Below, piece by piece: positions 28,678 through 37,596 of a DNA stretch of 50,675 nt. Source of the stretch: an uncultured Roseovarius sp. GTDB taxonomy: Bacteria > Pseudomonadota > Alphaproteobacteria > Rhodobacterales > Rhodobacteraceae. Location of the stretch: contig CAKSUL010000007.1 in the NCBI GenBank assembly GCA_934501475.1, forward strand, positions 1 to 50,675, read 5' to 3'. The notes below the pieces were generated by a model that made no database searches, was not told where the DNA came from, and was given only the letters and a program-made list of their open reading frames with translations. A program made the translations under genes and the position numbers. The stretch's first letter is position 1. Each line of letters opens with the position of its first letter.

Positions 28678-29604
28678 ATGACCACCGCCCTGATCACCCA
28701 TCCCGATTGCCTGCTGCATGTCACCCCGCCCGGCCATCCCGAGCAGGTGGCGCGCCTCGAGCATATTCTGGCAGCCCTCGAAGGCAAGGACCTGCTGCGC
28801 ATCAAGGCGCCGCTGGTGGCCGAGGATGATCTGGTGCGGGTGCATCCGCGCGCCTATGTCGAGGCGATCCGCGCCGCCGCGCCCCAGAAGGGGACGGTTT
28901 CGCTGGATGCGGATACGCATATGTCGCCCGGCACCCTGAACGCGGCGCATCGCAGCGCGGGCGGGGCGGTCAAGGGCGTGGATCTGGTGATGAGCGGCGA
29001 GGCGAAAAACGCCTTTGTCGCAACCCGCCCGCCGGGCCATCACGCAGAGCGCGAAACGCCGATGGGGTTCTGCCTGTTCGGCAATGTGGCGATTGCGGCG
29101 AAATATGCGCTGGATCATCACGGGCTGTCGCGCGTCGCCATCGTCGATTTCGACGTGCATCACGGCAATGGCACCCAGGACCTGCTTGAGGATGAGGCGC
29201 GGATCCTGTTCTTTTCCAGCCATCAAAGCCCGCTCTGGCCGGGAACCGGGGCCGCCGATGAGACCGGCGCGCATGACAACATCGTCAATCTGCCTTTGCC
29301 ACCGCATAGCAACGGGGCCGTGTTCCGCAAGCTGATGGAGGACCGCGTGCTGCCCGCCATAGACGAGTTTGGCCCAGACCTGATCCTGATTTCGGCCGGA
29401 TTTGACGCGCATAGGGCCGATCCGCTGGCGGAACTGGATCTGACCGAGGCGGATTTCGCCTGGATCACCGAAAAGCTGTGCGATCTGGCCGATACCCATT
29501 GCGCGGGGCGCATCGTGTCCTGTCTTGAGGGCGGGTATGACCTGAACGCGCTGGCGGCCAGTGCGGCGGCGCATGTGGATGTGCTGATCGCGCGCGGGCG
29601 CTGA
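28678..29604 (+). CDS. Histone deacetylase-like amidohydrolase
   Basis: 308 residues with AAGGAG upstream. Class II HDAC-like features are present: tandem catalytic histidines H121-H122, zinc ligands D159 and H161 in DFDVHHGNG and D243 in SAGFDAH, and Y287 in EGGYD as transition-state residue. Bacterial members deacetylate acetylpolyamines or small acetylated compounds. The gene is divergent from the MscS channel and followed by an MFS transporter. The substrate is undetermined. Confidence 0.9.
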   Translation: MTTALITHPDCLLHVTPPGHPEQVARLEHILAALEGKDLLRIKAPLVAEDDLVRVHPRAYVEAIRAAAPQKGTVSLDADTHMSPGTLNAAHRSAGGAVKGVDLVMSGEAKNAFVATRPPGHHAERETPMGFCLFGNVAIAAKYALDHHGLSRVAIVDFDVHHGNGTQDLLEDEARILFFSSHQSPLWPGTGAADETGAHDNIVNLPLPPHSNGAVFRKLMEDRVLPAIDEFGPDLILISAGFDAHRADPLAELDLTEADFAWITEKLCDLADTHCAGRIVSCLEGGYDLNALAASAAAHVDVLIARGR

Positions 29605-29664
29605 ATGGCGCAGATCGGTCCCGGTTGCCTTGACGTTACAGATTTCGCCCCATCGGAGAGTTGA

Positions 29665-30843
29665 ATGCGCGTCGGTTTTATCCTGCTTGCCCTGGCCTAT
29701 GTGCTCAGCCAGTTCTTTCGCGCCTTTCTGGCCGTGCTGGGCGGGGTTCTGGGGCGCGACATCGGCGCCATGCCCGAGGACCTGGCCCTTGCCTCGGGGC
29801 TCTGGTTCGTTTCATTCGCGCTGGCGCAATTGCCGGTCGGCTGGGCGCTGGACCGGATCGGGCCGCGGCTGACGGCGTCGGTGCCGCTGGTTCTGGGCTG
29901 CGGTGGCGGGGCGGTGATCTTTGCCATCGCCAGCAGCGCGGTGCACGTCAATATCGCCATGGTGCTGATCGGGGTCGGCTGTTCGCCGGTGCTGATGGCG
30001 GCCTATTATATCTTCGCACGTCAGTTTCCGGCGGCGCATTTTGCGACACTGGGGGCGCTGATGCTGGGCGTGGGATCGCTGGGCAATCTGGTGGCGTCCT
30101 ATCCGATGGCGCTGGCCGCCGAGACCTTTGGCTGGCGGGCGTCGCTCTGGGGGCTGGCGGCAATCGCGATCCTGCTGGGGGTGGGGCTTGCGCTGAGCGT
30201 GCGCGATCCCGCGCCGGTCGAGGGTGGCGCGCGCGGGTCGCTTCTGGACCTGCTGAAAATTCGCGCGCTCTGGCCGATCCTGCCGCTGATGTTTGTCGGC
30301 TACACGCCGTCGGCCGCCATTCGCGGGCTGTGGATGGGCCCCTATCTGACCGACATCTTTGCGCTGGATACCGGGCAAGTCGGGCAGGCGACGCTGGTGA
30401 TGGGGGTGGCGATGATTTGCGGGACGTTTCTATATGGGCCGATGGACCGGATCTTTGGCACGCGCAAATGGGTGTGTTTCATCGGGGCGTTCTGCGGTGT
30501 GGTGCTGACCCTGACACTGGCCGCTGTGGTCGGCCACAACGTGATCCTGTCGATTGCACTCTGTGCGGGGATCGGGCTGTGCGGGGCGAGTTTCCCGGTG
30601 ATCATTGCGCATGGCTGCAGCTTTCTGCCGGCGCATCTGGCGGGGCGGGGGGTGACGCTGATGAACCTGTTCGTCATCGGCGGCGTCGGGGTGATGCAAT
30701 TCGCCTCGGGTCCGCTGCACGGGACGATTGCTGCGCAAAGCGGGGCCGAGGCGGCCTATACCACGTTGTTCACGTTTTTCGGGCTGACATTGCTGGTCGG
30801 CGTGGTGATCTATTTCTTCAGCCGCGATCAGGCGCGTGTCTGA
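29665..30843 (+). CDS. MFS transporter
   Basis: 392 residues with about twelve hydrophobic segments (CGGAGAG upstream of the ATG). The loop between segments 2 and 3 carries the DRIGPRL block typical of the major facilitator superfamily, repeated as DRIFGTRK between segments 8 and 9. It starts 60 bases after the HDAC-like gene and may share its transcript. The substrate cannot be told. Confidence 0.87.
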   Translation: MRVGFILLALAYVLSQFFRAFLAVLGGVLGRDIGAMPEDLALASGLWFVSFALAQLPVGWALDRIGPRLTASVPLVLGCGGGAVIFAIASSAVHVNIAMVLIGVGCSPVLMAAYYIFARQFPAAHFATLGALMLGVGSLGNLVASYPMALAAETFGWRASLWGLAAIAILLGVGLALSVRDPAPVEGGARGSLLDLLKIRALWPILPLMFVGYTPSAAIRGLWMGPYLTDIFALDTGQVGQATLVMGVAMICGTFLYGPMDRIFGTRKWVCFIGAFCGVVLTLTLAAVVGHNVILSIALCAGIGLCGASFPVIIAHGCSFLPAHLAGRGVTLMNLFVIGGVGVMQFASGPLHGTIAAQSGAEAAYTTLFTFFGLTLLVGVVIYFFSRDQARV

Positions 30844-30914
30844 CACCCCTTTCCTCGGGGCGGGTTAAAGTCTAAGACGCCCCTGCCATTCCTGTCATAT
30901 CTGGAGATGAAATC

Positions 30915-31937
30915 ATGGGGTATAAGGTTGTTGTCGTCGGGGCCACGGGCAATGTGGGCCGCGAGATGCTGAACATTCTGGCCGAGCGGCAGTTTCCGGT
31001 CGATGAGATCGCCGTTCTGGCGTCGCGCCGCTCGCTGGGCAGCGAAGTCAGCTTTGGCGACAGGACACTCAAGACGCAGGATCTGGACACGTTCGATTTC
31101 ACCGGATGGGATATCGCGTTGTTCGCCATCGGGTCCGAGGCGACCAAGACCTATGCGCCACGGGCGGCGAAACAGGGCTGTATCGTGATCGATAACAGCT
31201 CGCTCTATCGCTATGATCCCGACATCCCGCTGGTCGTCCCCGAGGTGAACCCCGAGGCGGTCGAGATGGTCCACAAGCGCAACATCATCGCCAACCCCAA
31301 CTGCTCGACCGCGCAGATGGTCGTTGCGCTGAAACCCCTGCATGACCGCGCCCGGATCAAGCGCGTGGTGGTCAGCACCTATCAATCCGTATCCGGTGCC
31401 GGCAAGGAGGGCATTGATGAGCTGTGGGACCAGACCAAGGCGACGTATAATCCGACCGATCACAAACCGGCGCGAAAATTCACCAAGGACATCGCCTTCA
31501 ACGTGATCCCGCATATTGATGCGTTCATGGACAGCGGCGACACCAGGGAAGAATGGAAGATGATGGTCGAGACCAAAAAGATCGTCGACCCCTCGATCAA
31601 GGTCACCGCGACATGCGTGCGCGTGCCGGTCTTTGTCGGCCATTCCGAGGCGATCAACATCGAGTTCGAAGAATTCCTGGATGAGGACGAAGCCCGCGAC
31701 ATCCTGCGCGAGGCCCCCGGCATCATGGTGATCGACAAGCGTCAGGACGGCGGCTATGTGACGCCGCGCGAATGCGCCGGGGATTTCGCCACCTTCATCA
31801 GCCGGATTCGTCAGGACTCCACGATCGAGAACGGCCTGAACCTGTGGTGCGTGTCCGACAACCTGCGCAAGGGCGCGGCGCTGAACGCGGTGCAGATCGC
31901 CGAGACGCTGGGCACTCGGGTTCTCAAGAAGGGCTGA
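30915..31937 (+). CDS. asd: Aspartate-semialdehyde dehydrogenase
   Basis: 340 residues, family length. The NADP-binding GATGNVGREML (9-19), the catalytic cysteine C130 in NPNCSTAQM, and the later active-site RVPVFVGHSEA histidine are intact. It reduces aspartyl phosphate to aspartate semialdehyde for lysine, threonine, methionine and diaminopimelate synthesis. GGAG lies before the start; a terminator follows. Probably monocistronic. Confidence 0.96.
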   Translation: MGYKVVVVGATGNVGREMLNILAERQFPVDEIAVLASRRSLGSEVSFGDRTLKTQDLDTFDFTGWDIALFAIGSEATKTYAPRAAKQGCIVIDNSSLYRYDPDIPLVVPEVNPEAVEMVHKRNIIANPNCSTAQMVVALKPLHDRARIKRVVVSTYQSVSGAGKEGIDELWDQTKATYNPTDHKPARKFTKDIAFNVIPHIDAFMDSGDTREEWKMMVETKKIVDPSIKVTATCVRVPVFVGHSEAINIEFEEFLDEDEARDILREAPGIMVIDKRQDGGYVTPRECAGDFATFISRIRQDSTIENGLNLWCVSDNLRKGAALNAVQIAETLGTRVLKKG

Positions 31938-31979
31938 GGCGCGCCTTTGCGCCCCGATCCACGGCAAGACAGTATTGGC

Positions 31980-32006
31980 GGGCGTCCCAACCGGGGCGCC
32001 CGTTTT
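31980..32006 (+). terminator. Intrinsic terminator of asd
   Basis: A 9-bp stem with one G-T pair (31980-31988 with 31993-32001), 4-base loop, followed by GTTTTC. It starts 42 bases after the asd stop. Confidence 0.75.
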
Positions 32007-32124
32007 CATTCGGGCGCGCCAGCATGGCATGCGTCGCGTCAACATAGCGTGATTTCGCGCATGGCGCTTGCAATCATACGGCGGGCGGCAAACATTGCGA
32101 CATGTCTTTTGGAGGATTTGTTTG

Positions 32125-33759
32125 ATGCGCGCCTTGCCCCTTTTTATCGCCCTGTTGCCGAGTGCCCTCTGGGCCGATGACATTCCGCTGACCAGCAAGG
32201 TCAGCGCGGTCACGCTCTATCCTCAGGGTGCGACGATCACCCGCAATGTTCCGTTCACCGCCCCCGCCGGGCAGCATGATCTGATCCTTCTGGATCTGCC
32301 GCGCGATACCGATCTCAACTCGCTTCGCGTCGAGGTCGAGGGCGCGACAATGGGCAGCGTCAGTGCGCGGCGCGATTTCGTCCCGCCCCAGGACGAGCGC
32401 AAAAGCGAGGCGCTGGCCAAGGCCGAGGCCGAGGTGACCCGGCTGGAGGATGCGCTGCGCGTCGCCCGCGCGGACATTCAGCGCACCCGCCTCGAGCAGG
32501 AGGCGGCGGATGCGCGCGTCGCGTTCCTTGCGCAGATCGGCAAGGGCGAGGGCGTGGCGCAGATGGACGTCGGCGCGCTGCGCGATCTGGTCGGAATGAT
32601 CGGCGATGAGACACTGGCCGCCAAACAGAGTGCCCATGACGTTGCCCTGCGCGCCGAAGCCGCCGAGCGCGATCTCAAGGACCTGATCGAGGAACTGGCC
32701 CGTGCCCGACAGGCGGTTGCAGCACTGGTGCCCCAAAAGACCGATCGCGCGCTGTTGTCGGTCTCGATCAACTCGGACGTGGCGGTTGAGGGGCAGGTCA
32801 AGATCACCTACCTGACGCAAGAGGCTTATTGGCAGCCCCTTTATGATGTGAACCTGACCCGCGCCACGGGCGCGCTCAGCATCGAGCGCGGCGCGCTGAT
32901 GGCGCAGAACACCGGCGAGAACTGGCAGGATGTGGGCCTGACCCTGTCCACCGTGCGCCCCAGCGATCAGACCGAACCCAGCCAGGTCTGGCCCGAGCTG
33001 CGCCGCATCTTCGAGCCGCCCAAACCGATGCGCAACACCGCCGCCAGCTCGAAATTCGAGATGGACAGCATGGGCGCGGTCGCGTCCGCGCCGATGATGG
33101 AAGCCCCCATCGTTGAGCAAGAGCGCGCCAGCGCCGATTTTGACGGGCTGGCGGTGACCTACAGCTATGCGCGCCCGGTCACGATGGCGTCCGGGGCGGA
33201 TGATCTGCGCATCGCGCTGGGCGAATTGAGCACCAAGGCCGATGTCTATGCGCGCGCGGTGCCGCTTTATGATGAAACCGCGTTCGTGATGGCCAAGCTG
33301 ACCAATGACATGGGCGAGTTGATCCTGCCGGGGCAGAGCACCTTCTATCTGGACGGGCGCTATGTGGGGCAGATGCATACCCCCACCATCGCCGCCGGCG
33401 GCGAGGCGGATTTCTCATTCGGACCGATTGACGGCGTGCGCCTGACGCGCACGGTTCTGGACCGTCAGGAGGGTGACAGCGGCGTGATCACCAAATCCAG
33501 CGACATGGTCGAGAAAGTCCGCATCGATATCGAGAACCTGACCGGTGAGGCATGGCCGATCCGCCTGCTGGACCGCGTGCCCTATTCCGAGCAGGAGGAT
33601 CTGACGGTCAAGTGGAGCGCGCGCCCCAATCCCACCGCTCAGGACGTGGACGGCAAACGCGGCGTCATGGCGTGGGAATTCGACCTGCCGGCAGAGCAAA
33701 GCCAGCAGATCAGCCTGACCTACACGCTGCAATGGCCGGACGGGATGATCCTGCAATAA
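32125..33759 (+). CDS. DUF4139 protein (mucoidy inhibitor MuiA-like), exported
   Basis: 544 residues from the ATG at 32125 (GGAGGA upstream). A signal peptide ends near ALWA (residue 17). An N-terminal DUF4140-type domain (KVSAVTLYPQGATITR) is followed by a coiled coil (about 90-200) and a C-terminal DUF4139 beta domain (ITYLTQEAYWQPLYDVNL). Proteins of this layout are annotated as mucoidy-inhibitor MuiA-like and act in the envelope, but the mechanism is not known. It is a single-gene unit after the asd terminator. Confidence 0.83.
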   Translation: MRALPLFIALLPSALWADDIPLTSKVSAVTLYPQGATITRNVPFTAPAGQHDLILLDLPRDTDLNSLRVEVEGATMGSVSARRDFVPPQDERKSEALAKAEAEVTRLEDALRVARADIQRTRLEQEAADARVAFLAQIGKGEGVAQMDVGALRDLVGMIGDETLAAKQSAHDVALRAEAAERDLKDLIEELARARQAVAALVPQKTDRALLSVSINSDVAVEGQVKITYLTQEAYWQPLYDVNLTRATGALSIERGALMAQNTGENWQDVGLTLSTVRPSDQTEPSQVWPELRRIFEPPKPMRNTAASSKFEMDSMGAVASAPMMEAPIVEQERASADFDGLAVTYSYARPVTMASGADDLRIALGELSTKADVYARAVPLYDETAFVMAKLTNDMGELILPGQSTFYLDGRYVGQMHTPTIAAGGEADFSFGPIDGVRLTRTVLDRQEGDSGVITKSSDMVEKVRIDIENLTGEAWPIRLLDRVPYSEQEDLTVKWSARPNPTAQDVDGKRGVMAWEFDLPAEQSQQISLTYTLQWPDGMILQ

Positions 33760-34041
33760 CGCCATCCGCGCGCGTCGTTTTGTCTGCGCTTGTTACCCGC
33801 TGGCGAATTTTGCCGACGGGGTGTTGAGACCCGCACGGCCCCCCCTGATTGGGTCTTGCCGCGATGCATCGACGGGCGACGTGAATGAAAAGCAGAAGAA
33901 AGGCGGCAGGATTGTCGAGCCGGGCAGCGTGCTCGATCCCGGCGGGGCCGAAGGCTGGTGGCTTCGAACCTGGCTGGCCTTGTCTGGGTCGCGGTCGCGC
34001 CGGGGCTTTTCGTGTTGCGCGATATGGGCTAAGCGCGGGGC

Positions 34042-34812
34042 ATGGCCAGATATGCCCTCAAAATCGAGTATCACGGCGCGCCCTTTGCCGGGTGGCAGCG
34101 TCAGCGTGACCAGCCATCGGTGCAGGGCGCGATCGAGGCCGCGCTTGCCCGGCTGGAACCGGGGCCGCACACCATCGCCGCCGCCGGGCGCACCGATGCC
34201 GGGGTGCATGCGCTGGCTCAGGTGGCGCAGTGCGATCTGGTCAAGGACTGGACGCCGTTTCGCCTGATGGAGGCATTGAACCACCATCTGAAACCCGCGC
34301 CGGTGGCCATCGTCGATTGCGCGCAGGTGAAGGATGACTGGCATGCACGGTTTTCCGCGCTTGAGCGGCGCTATCTCTTTCGCCTGCTGATGCGCCGCGC
34401 GCCCGCGACCCATGATGCCGGGCTGGTCTGGCAGGTGCCGCGCGATCTGGACGTCGATGCGATGCGTGAGGCGGCGGCGCATCTGATCGGGCGGCATGAT
34501 TTCACCACCTTCCGCTCGTCCATCTGCCAGGCGGAAAGCCCGGTCAAGACGCTGGATGCGCTGGAGATCACGCGCATCGACGGGCGCAGCGGCCCCGAGA
34601 TCGAGTTTCATCTGCGCGCCCGCTCGTTCCTGCACAACCAGGTGCGCAGCTTTGTCGGCACGCTGGAACGCGTCGGCGCCGGGGCCTGGCAGCCGGATGA
34701 AGTTGCACGGGCCCTGAAGGCCAGGAACCGTGCCGCCTGCGGGCCGGTCTGCCCGCCCCAGGGGCTCTACCTGGCCGGGGTGCGGTATCCGGTCGATCCG
34801 TTTCGGGGATAG
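34042..34812 (+). CDS. truA: tRNA pseudouridine(38-40) synthase TruA
   Basis: 256 residues. The catalytic aspartate is D52 in [11 protein letters not shown], with the [12 protein letters not shown] and [13 protein letters not shown] blocks of the family. It isomerises uridines 38-40 in the anticodon stem-loop. The 281-base gap before it holds no gene I can support. It is followed by a spacer and tRNA-Arg. Confidence 0.95.
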   Translation: MARYALKIEYHGAPFAGWQRQRDQPSVQGAIEAALARLEPGPHTIAAAGRTDAGVHALAQVAQCDLVKDWTPFRLMEALNHHLKPAPVAIVDCAQVKDDWHARFSALERRYLFRLLMRRAPATHDAGLVWQVPRDLDVDAMREAAAHLIGRHDFTTFRSSICQAESPVKTLDALEITRIDGRSGPEIEFHLRARSFLHNQVRSFVGTLERVGAGAWQPDEVARALKARNRAACGPVCPPQGLYLAGVRYPVDPFRG

Positions 34813-35032
34813 GCGCGCATGGCCTGACGGAGGCGCCACATCCGACGCGGCGCTTGCACCCCAACACGGCAGCGTTTAAACGAGATTTTCAGGTGGCACC
34901 CTTGGCTTGGCCGGATAGGGCAGCCGGCTTTCAAGTCGGCGGTTGGGGGGACGAAAGAAGATTGAAAGACAGTCGGTTAGGGAAATGGCAGGCGCTTGCG
35001 AACCGTTTTGCGAACCGATATCAAAGAGCCAC

Positions 35033-35109
35033 GGTCCCGTAGCTCAACTGGATAGAGCACCTGACTTCTAATCAGGATGTTGGGGGTTCGAGTCCTCCCG
35101 GGATCGCCA
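35033..35109 (+). tRNA. tRNA-Arg (anticodon UCU)
   Basis: 77 bases including an encoded CCA. The acceptor stem is GGTCCCG with CGGGATC (one G-T pair). The anticodon stem CCTGA/TCAGG holds the loop CTTCTAA, giving anticodon TCT. The T-arm contains GGTTCGAGTCC. UCU-reading arginine tRNAs serve the rare AGA codon and are common integration sites; a possibly acquired cluster follows directly. Confidence 0.95.
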
Positions 35110-35246
35110 TTTTCTGTTTATCATGCTGTTTTCTGGGCAAACGCGTTCACCGCGACTGGTGAATTCAGTTCAATTCAACATGTTCCAATAGCGCTTTCCG
35201 TTACTCCTGATCCTTCTTTCACGATTGAATGGGGCGATGCGTGTCC

Positions 35247-35285
35247 TTGACATATGGCCCACTATCTTATATACCGACGGTCGGT
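35247..35285 (+). promoter_or_regulatory. Promoter and operator of the TetR gene
   Basis: A consensus -35 box TTGACA (35247-35252) is followed after 17 bases by TATACC (35270-35275). The perfect palindrome ACCGACGGTCGGT (35273-35285) overlaps the -10 region and ends 22 bases before the TetR ATG. This is the classical layout for autorepression by a TetR-family protein. Confidence 0.72.
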
Positions 35286-35307
35286 CTGTAAGGTGGCGGA
35301 GAGCAAG

Positions 35308-36045
35308 ATGGCGGATGATTCAGCACCATTGCGGCGCGCGCGGATGGCCCCGGATGCCCGCCGCGAGGCGATCCTCGATGCGGCTCAGGCCCTGTTCATG
35401 CAGCAGGGCTACGAGGCCGTGACCGTCGCCGATGTTCTTGCCGCGGCGGGGATTTCCAAGGGCGGATTCTACCACCATTTCGCCGCCAAGGAGGATCTGC
35501 TCACCGGTATCATCGCGCGGATGACCGATCAGGCGCTGGCCGTGGCCGAAGCCGCCCGAAGCCGGACGGACGGCGACGCGTTGGCGAGGCTCAACGCGTT
35601 CATGTCGTCCTCTCTTCGGTGGAAGGCCGACAACATCGACGGGATGCGGGCCTTCGTGAATGTCCTGCTGCAACCGGGCAACGACACACTCTTTCAGCGC
35701 GCCTTTGCCGAAACCGCCAAGGTGGTCGTGCCTGTCCTGCAGGACATGATTGCCGATGGTGTGCGCGAAGGCCTCTTTGACGTCGCTGATCCCCGGCTTG
35801 CCGCCGAGATCGTCGTCGGTCTTTCGCAGGGCCGCCAGACGATCCTGATCGATGCGATCACCGCCGCCTCCAGGGGGCAACTCGACGCAGCGACGGACCG
35901 GCTCGACGCGCGGATGCGGGCCGAAGGCACGACCTGCGACCGGTTGCTGGGCCTGCCGCAAGGCAGCATCGCGCTGTCCAGCCCCGATGACTATCGCCGG
36001 ATGCTGGCCGGTCTGGCCGGTGGCGAGCAGGACACACGACCCTGA
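35308..36045 (+). CDS. TetR-family transcriptional regulator
   Basis: 245 residues from the ATG at 35308 (GGAGAG upstream), which places the helix-turn-helix near residues 38-60 (VTVADVLAAAGISKGGFYHHFAAKEDL split across the recognition helix). The C-terminal ligand domain is all-helical and unassigned. It heads a five-gene plus-strand cluster with an ABC exporter, a common arrangement in which the regulator represses the pump until a ligand binds. The overlapping palindrome supports autoregulation. Confidence 0.9.
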   Translation: MADDSAPLRRARMAPDARREAILDAAQALFMQQGYEAVTVADVLAAAGISKGGFYHHFAAKEDLLTGIIARMTDQALAVAEAARSRTDGDALARLNAFMSSSLRWKADNIDGMRAFVNVLLQPGNDTLFQRAFAETAKVVVPVLQDMIADGVREGLFDVADPRLAAEIVVGLSQGRQTILIDAITAASRGQLDAATDRLDARMRAEGTTCDRLLGLPQGSIALSSPDDYRRMLAGLAGGEQDTRP

Positions 36046-36065
36046 AACCCGAAAGGAGACACGCC

Positions 36066-36824
36066 ATGCTGACAGTCAAGGAACTGAAACCGCGAATCTA
36101 CGAGGTGACGCTGTCCGGCACCGTCACGGCATCCGACATAGACCATATGAAGCGCGAGCTGACGCCGGCCCTGCAAGGCGACGCCAGGATGGGCATGGTC
36201 CTGCGCCTCGAGCAGCTTGACGACATCACCGGTGACGCGCTGATTGCGGATGCGAAGTTCGAGTTCGCGATGTTGCCGCAATGGGGCAAGCTGGAGAAGG
36301 TCGCCGTCGTCACCGACAAGCAGGCCATCGGGGCGTTGCTGAACTGGTTTGATCCGATCCTGCCGATGATCGCGTTCCGCACCTTCGCGCCGAATGAGGT
36401 TGCCGATGCCCAGGCCTGGGCCTCGGACCTGTCAAAGCCATCCGCAAGCGCTGGCCCCGGCCTGCGCGTGGTCGAGGACGGCACGGACGGGTTGCTGGTC
36501 TTCGAGATCGACGGCGAGGTGACGAAGGACGGTGCCGATCTGGTTTTCGCCGCCTTCGACCGTGCCGTCGAGGCGCATGGCAAGGTCAACCTGATGGTGC
36601 GCGTCAAGGATTACGAGGGGTTCGACCTCGGCCTGCTGGGCGACCGTGATACGATGACGTCGAAATTCGGCGCCATCGGCAAGGTCAATCGCTATGCCAT
36701 CGTCGGCGCGCCGGGCTGGATGCGCATGATGGTGCAGACGATGGGTCCGCTGCTGCCGATCGAAATGCGCGCCTTCGATACCTCCGAGGACGGCGCGGCG
36801 CGCGAATGGGCCCGCGGCGCGTGA
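36066..36824 (+). CDS. Double SpoIIAA-like (STAS-related) protein
   Basis: 252 residues in two related halves (about 1-120 and 130-252) of the SpoIIAA-like alpha/beta fold; the first half ends [18 protein letters not shown] and the second ends [18 protein letters not shown], the matching end motif. Proteins of this family bind lipids or small hydrophobic molecules in some structures, and are not true anti-sigma antagonists. It lies 20 bases after tetR, AAAGGAG precedes its ATG, and the ABC genes follow, so it may deliver or sense the substrate of the exporter (inference). Confidence 0.78.
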   Translation: MLTVKELKPRIYEVTLSGTVTASDIDHMKRELTPALQGDARMGMVLRLEQLDDITGDALIADAKFEFAMLPQWGKLEKVAVVTDKQAIGALLNWFDPILPMIAFRTFAPNEVADAQAWASDLSKPSASAGPGLRVVEDGTDGLLVFEIDGEVTKDGADLVFAAFDRAVEAHGKVNLMVRVKDYEGFDLGLLGDRDTMTSKFGAIGKVNRYAIVGAPGWMRMMVQTMGPLLPIEMRAFDTSEDGAAREWARGA

Positions 36825-36888
36825 ACCGCAACGCGCTGTCGAGACTGTTTCGACGGCGCGTCCTTCGCCCTTGCAAGGGACGGGTCGG

Positions 36889-37596
36889 ATGAGCGACATC
36901 GCCTATTCCACGCGCGGCCTGACCAAGGTCTATGGCGAGGGCCGCTCGGCGGTCCACGCGCTGCGCGGTGTCGATCTCGAAATCCCCGCGGGCGAGATCG
37001 TGGTGCTGCTCGGGCCGTCCGGTTCGGGCAAGTCCACGCTGCTCAACATCATTGGCGGTCTTGACCGGGGCACCGAAGGCGAAGTCCGGTTCCGCGACCA
37101 GATTCTCAGCGACATGAGCGACACCGAGCTGACGCGCTACAGGCGCAACCATGTCGGATTCGTGTTTCAGTTCTACAACCTGATGCCCAGCCTCACCGCG
37201 CGCGAGAATGTCGAACTGGTGACCGAAATCGCCACCGATCCGATGGACCCCGACGAGGCGCTGGCGCTGGTCGGCCTGAAGGAGCGGACCGATCATTTTC
37301 CCGCCCAGCTTTCGGGTGGCGAGCAGCAGCGCGTCGCCATCGCGCGCGCCATTGCCAAACAGCCCGACGTTCTGTTCTGCGATGAACCGACGGGCGCACT
37401 GGACAGCCAGACCGGGCGTTCGGTGCTGCGCGTTCTGGCGGATGTCAACGCGCGCCTCGGCTCGACCGTGCTGATGGTCACGCACGCGGCCAGCCAGGCG
37501 CAGATGGCCGACCGGGTGATCCACTTTGCCGACGGCAACATCCGCACGATCGTGAAAAACCGCACGAAGCTGAGCCCGGAAGAAATCGAATGGTGA
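36889..37596 (+). CDS. ABC transporter ATP-binding protein (MacB/LolD type)
   Basis: 235 residues from the ATG at 36889. Walker A is GPSGSGKST (42-50), the signature LSGGEQQR (141-148), Walker [11 protein letters not shown] (163-172) and the H-loop H199. The small stand-alone ATPase followed by an FtsX-type permease and a HlyD-type adaptor marks a MacAB-like mechanotransmission exporter. Its stop overlaps the permease start by 7 bases. Confidence 0.93.
   Translation: MSDIAYSTRGLTKVYGEGRSAVHALRGVDLEIPAGEIVVLLGPSGSGKSTLLNIIGGLDRGTEGEVRFRDQILSDMSDTELTRYRRNHVGFVFQFYNLMPSLTARENVELVTEIATDPMDPDEALALVGLKERTDHFPAQLSGGEQQRVAIARAIAKQPDVLFCDEPTGALDSQTGRSVLRVLADVNARLGSTVLMVTHAASQAQMADRVIHFADGNIRTIVKNRTKLSPEEIEW

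Noticed and set aside
33482..33493. GTGATCAC within the DUF4139 gene
   Set aside because: Single core without the flanking T/A and without a partner site; inside coding sequence, so unlikely to be part of the TCA operator set.
33821..34041. Small open frames upstream of truA
   Set aside because: Several overlapping frames with no ribosome site, no recognisable domain and continuation into truA out of frame. I leave the 281-base gap without a gene.
34890..34945. tRNA-like stem-loop near 34905-34925 upstream of tRNA-Arg
   Set aside because: One short stem with an eight-base loop can be drawn, but no acceptor, D or T arms fit around it.
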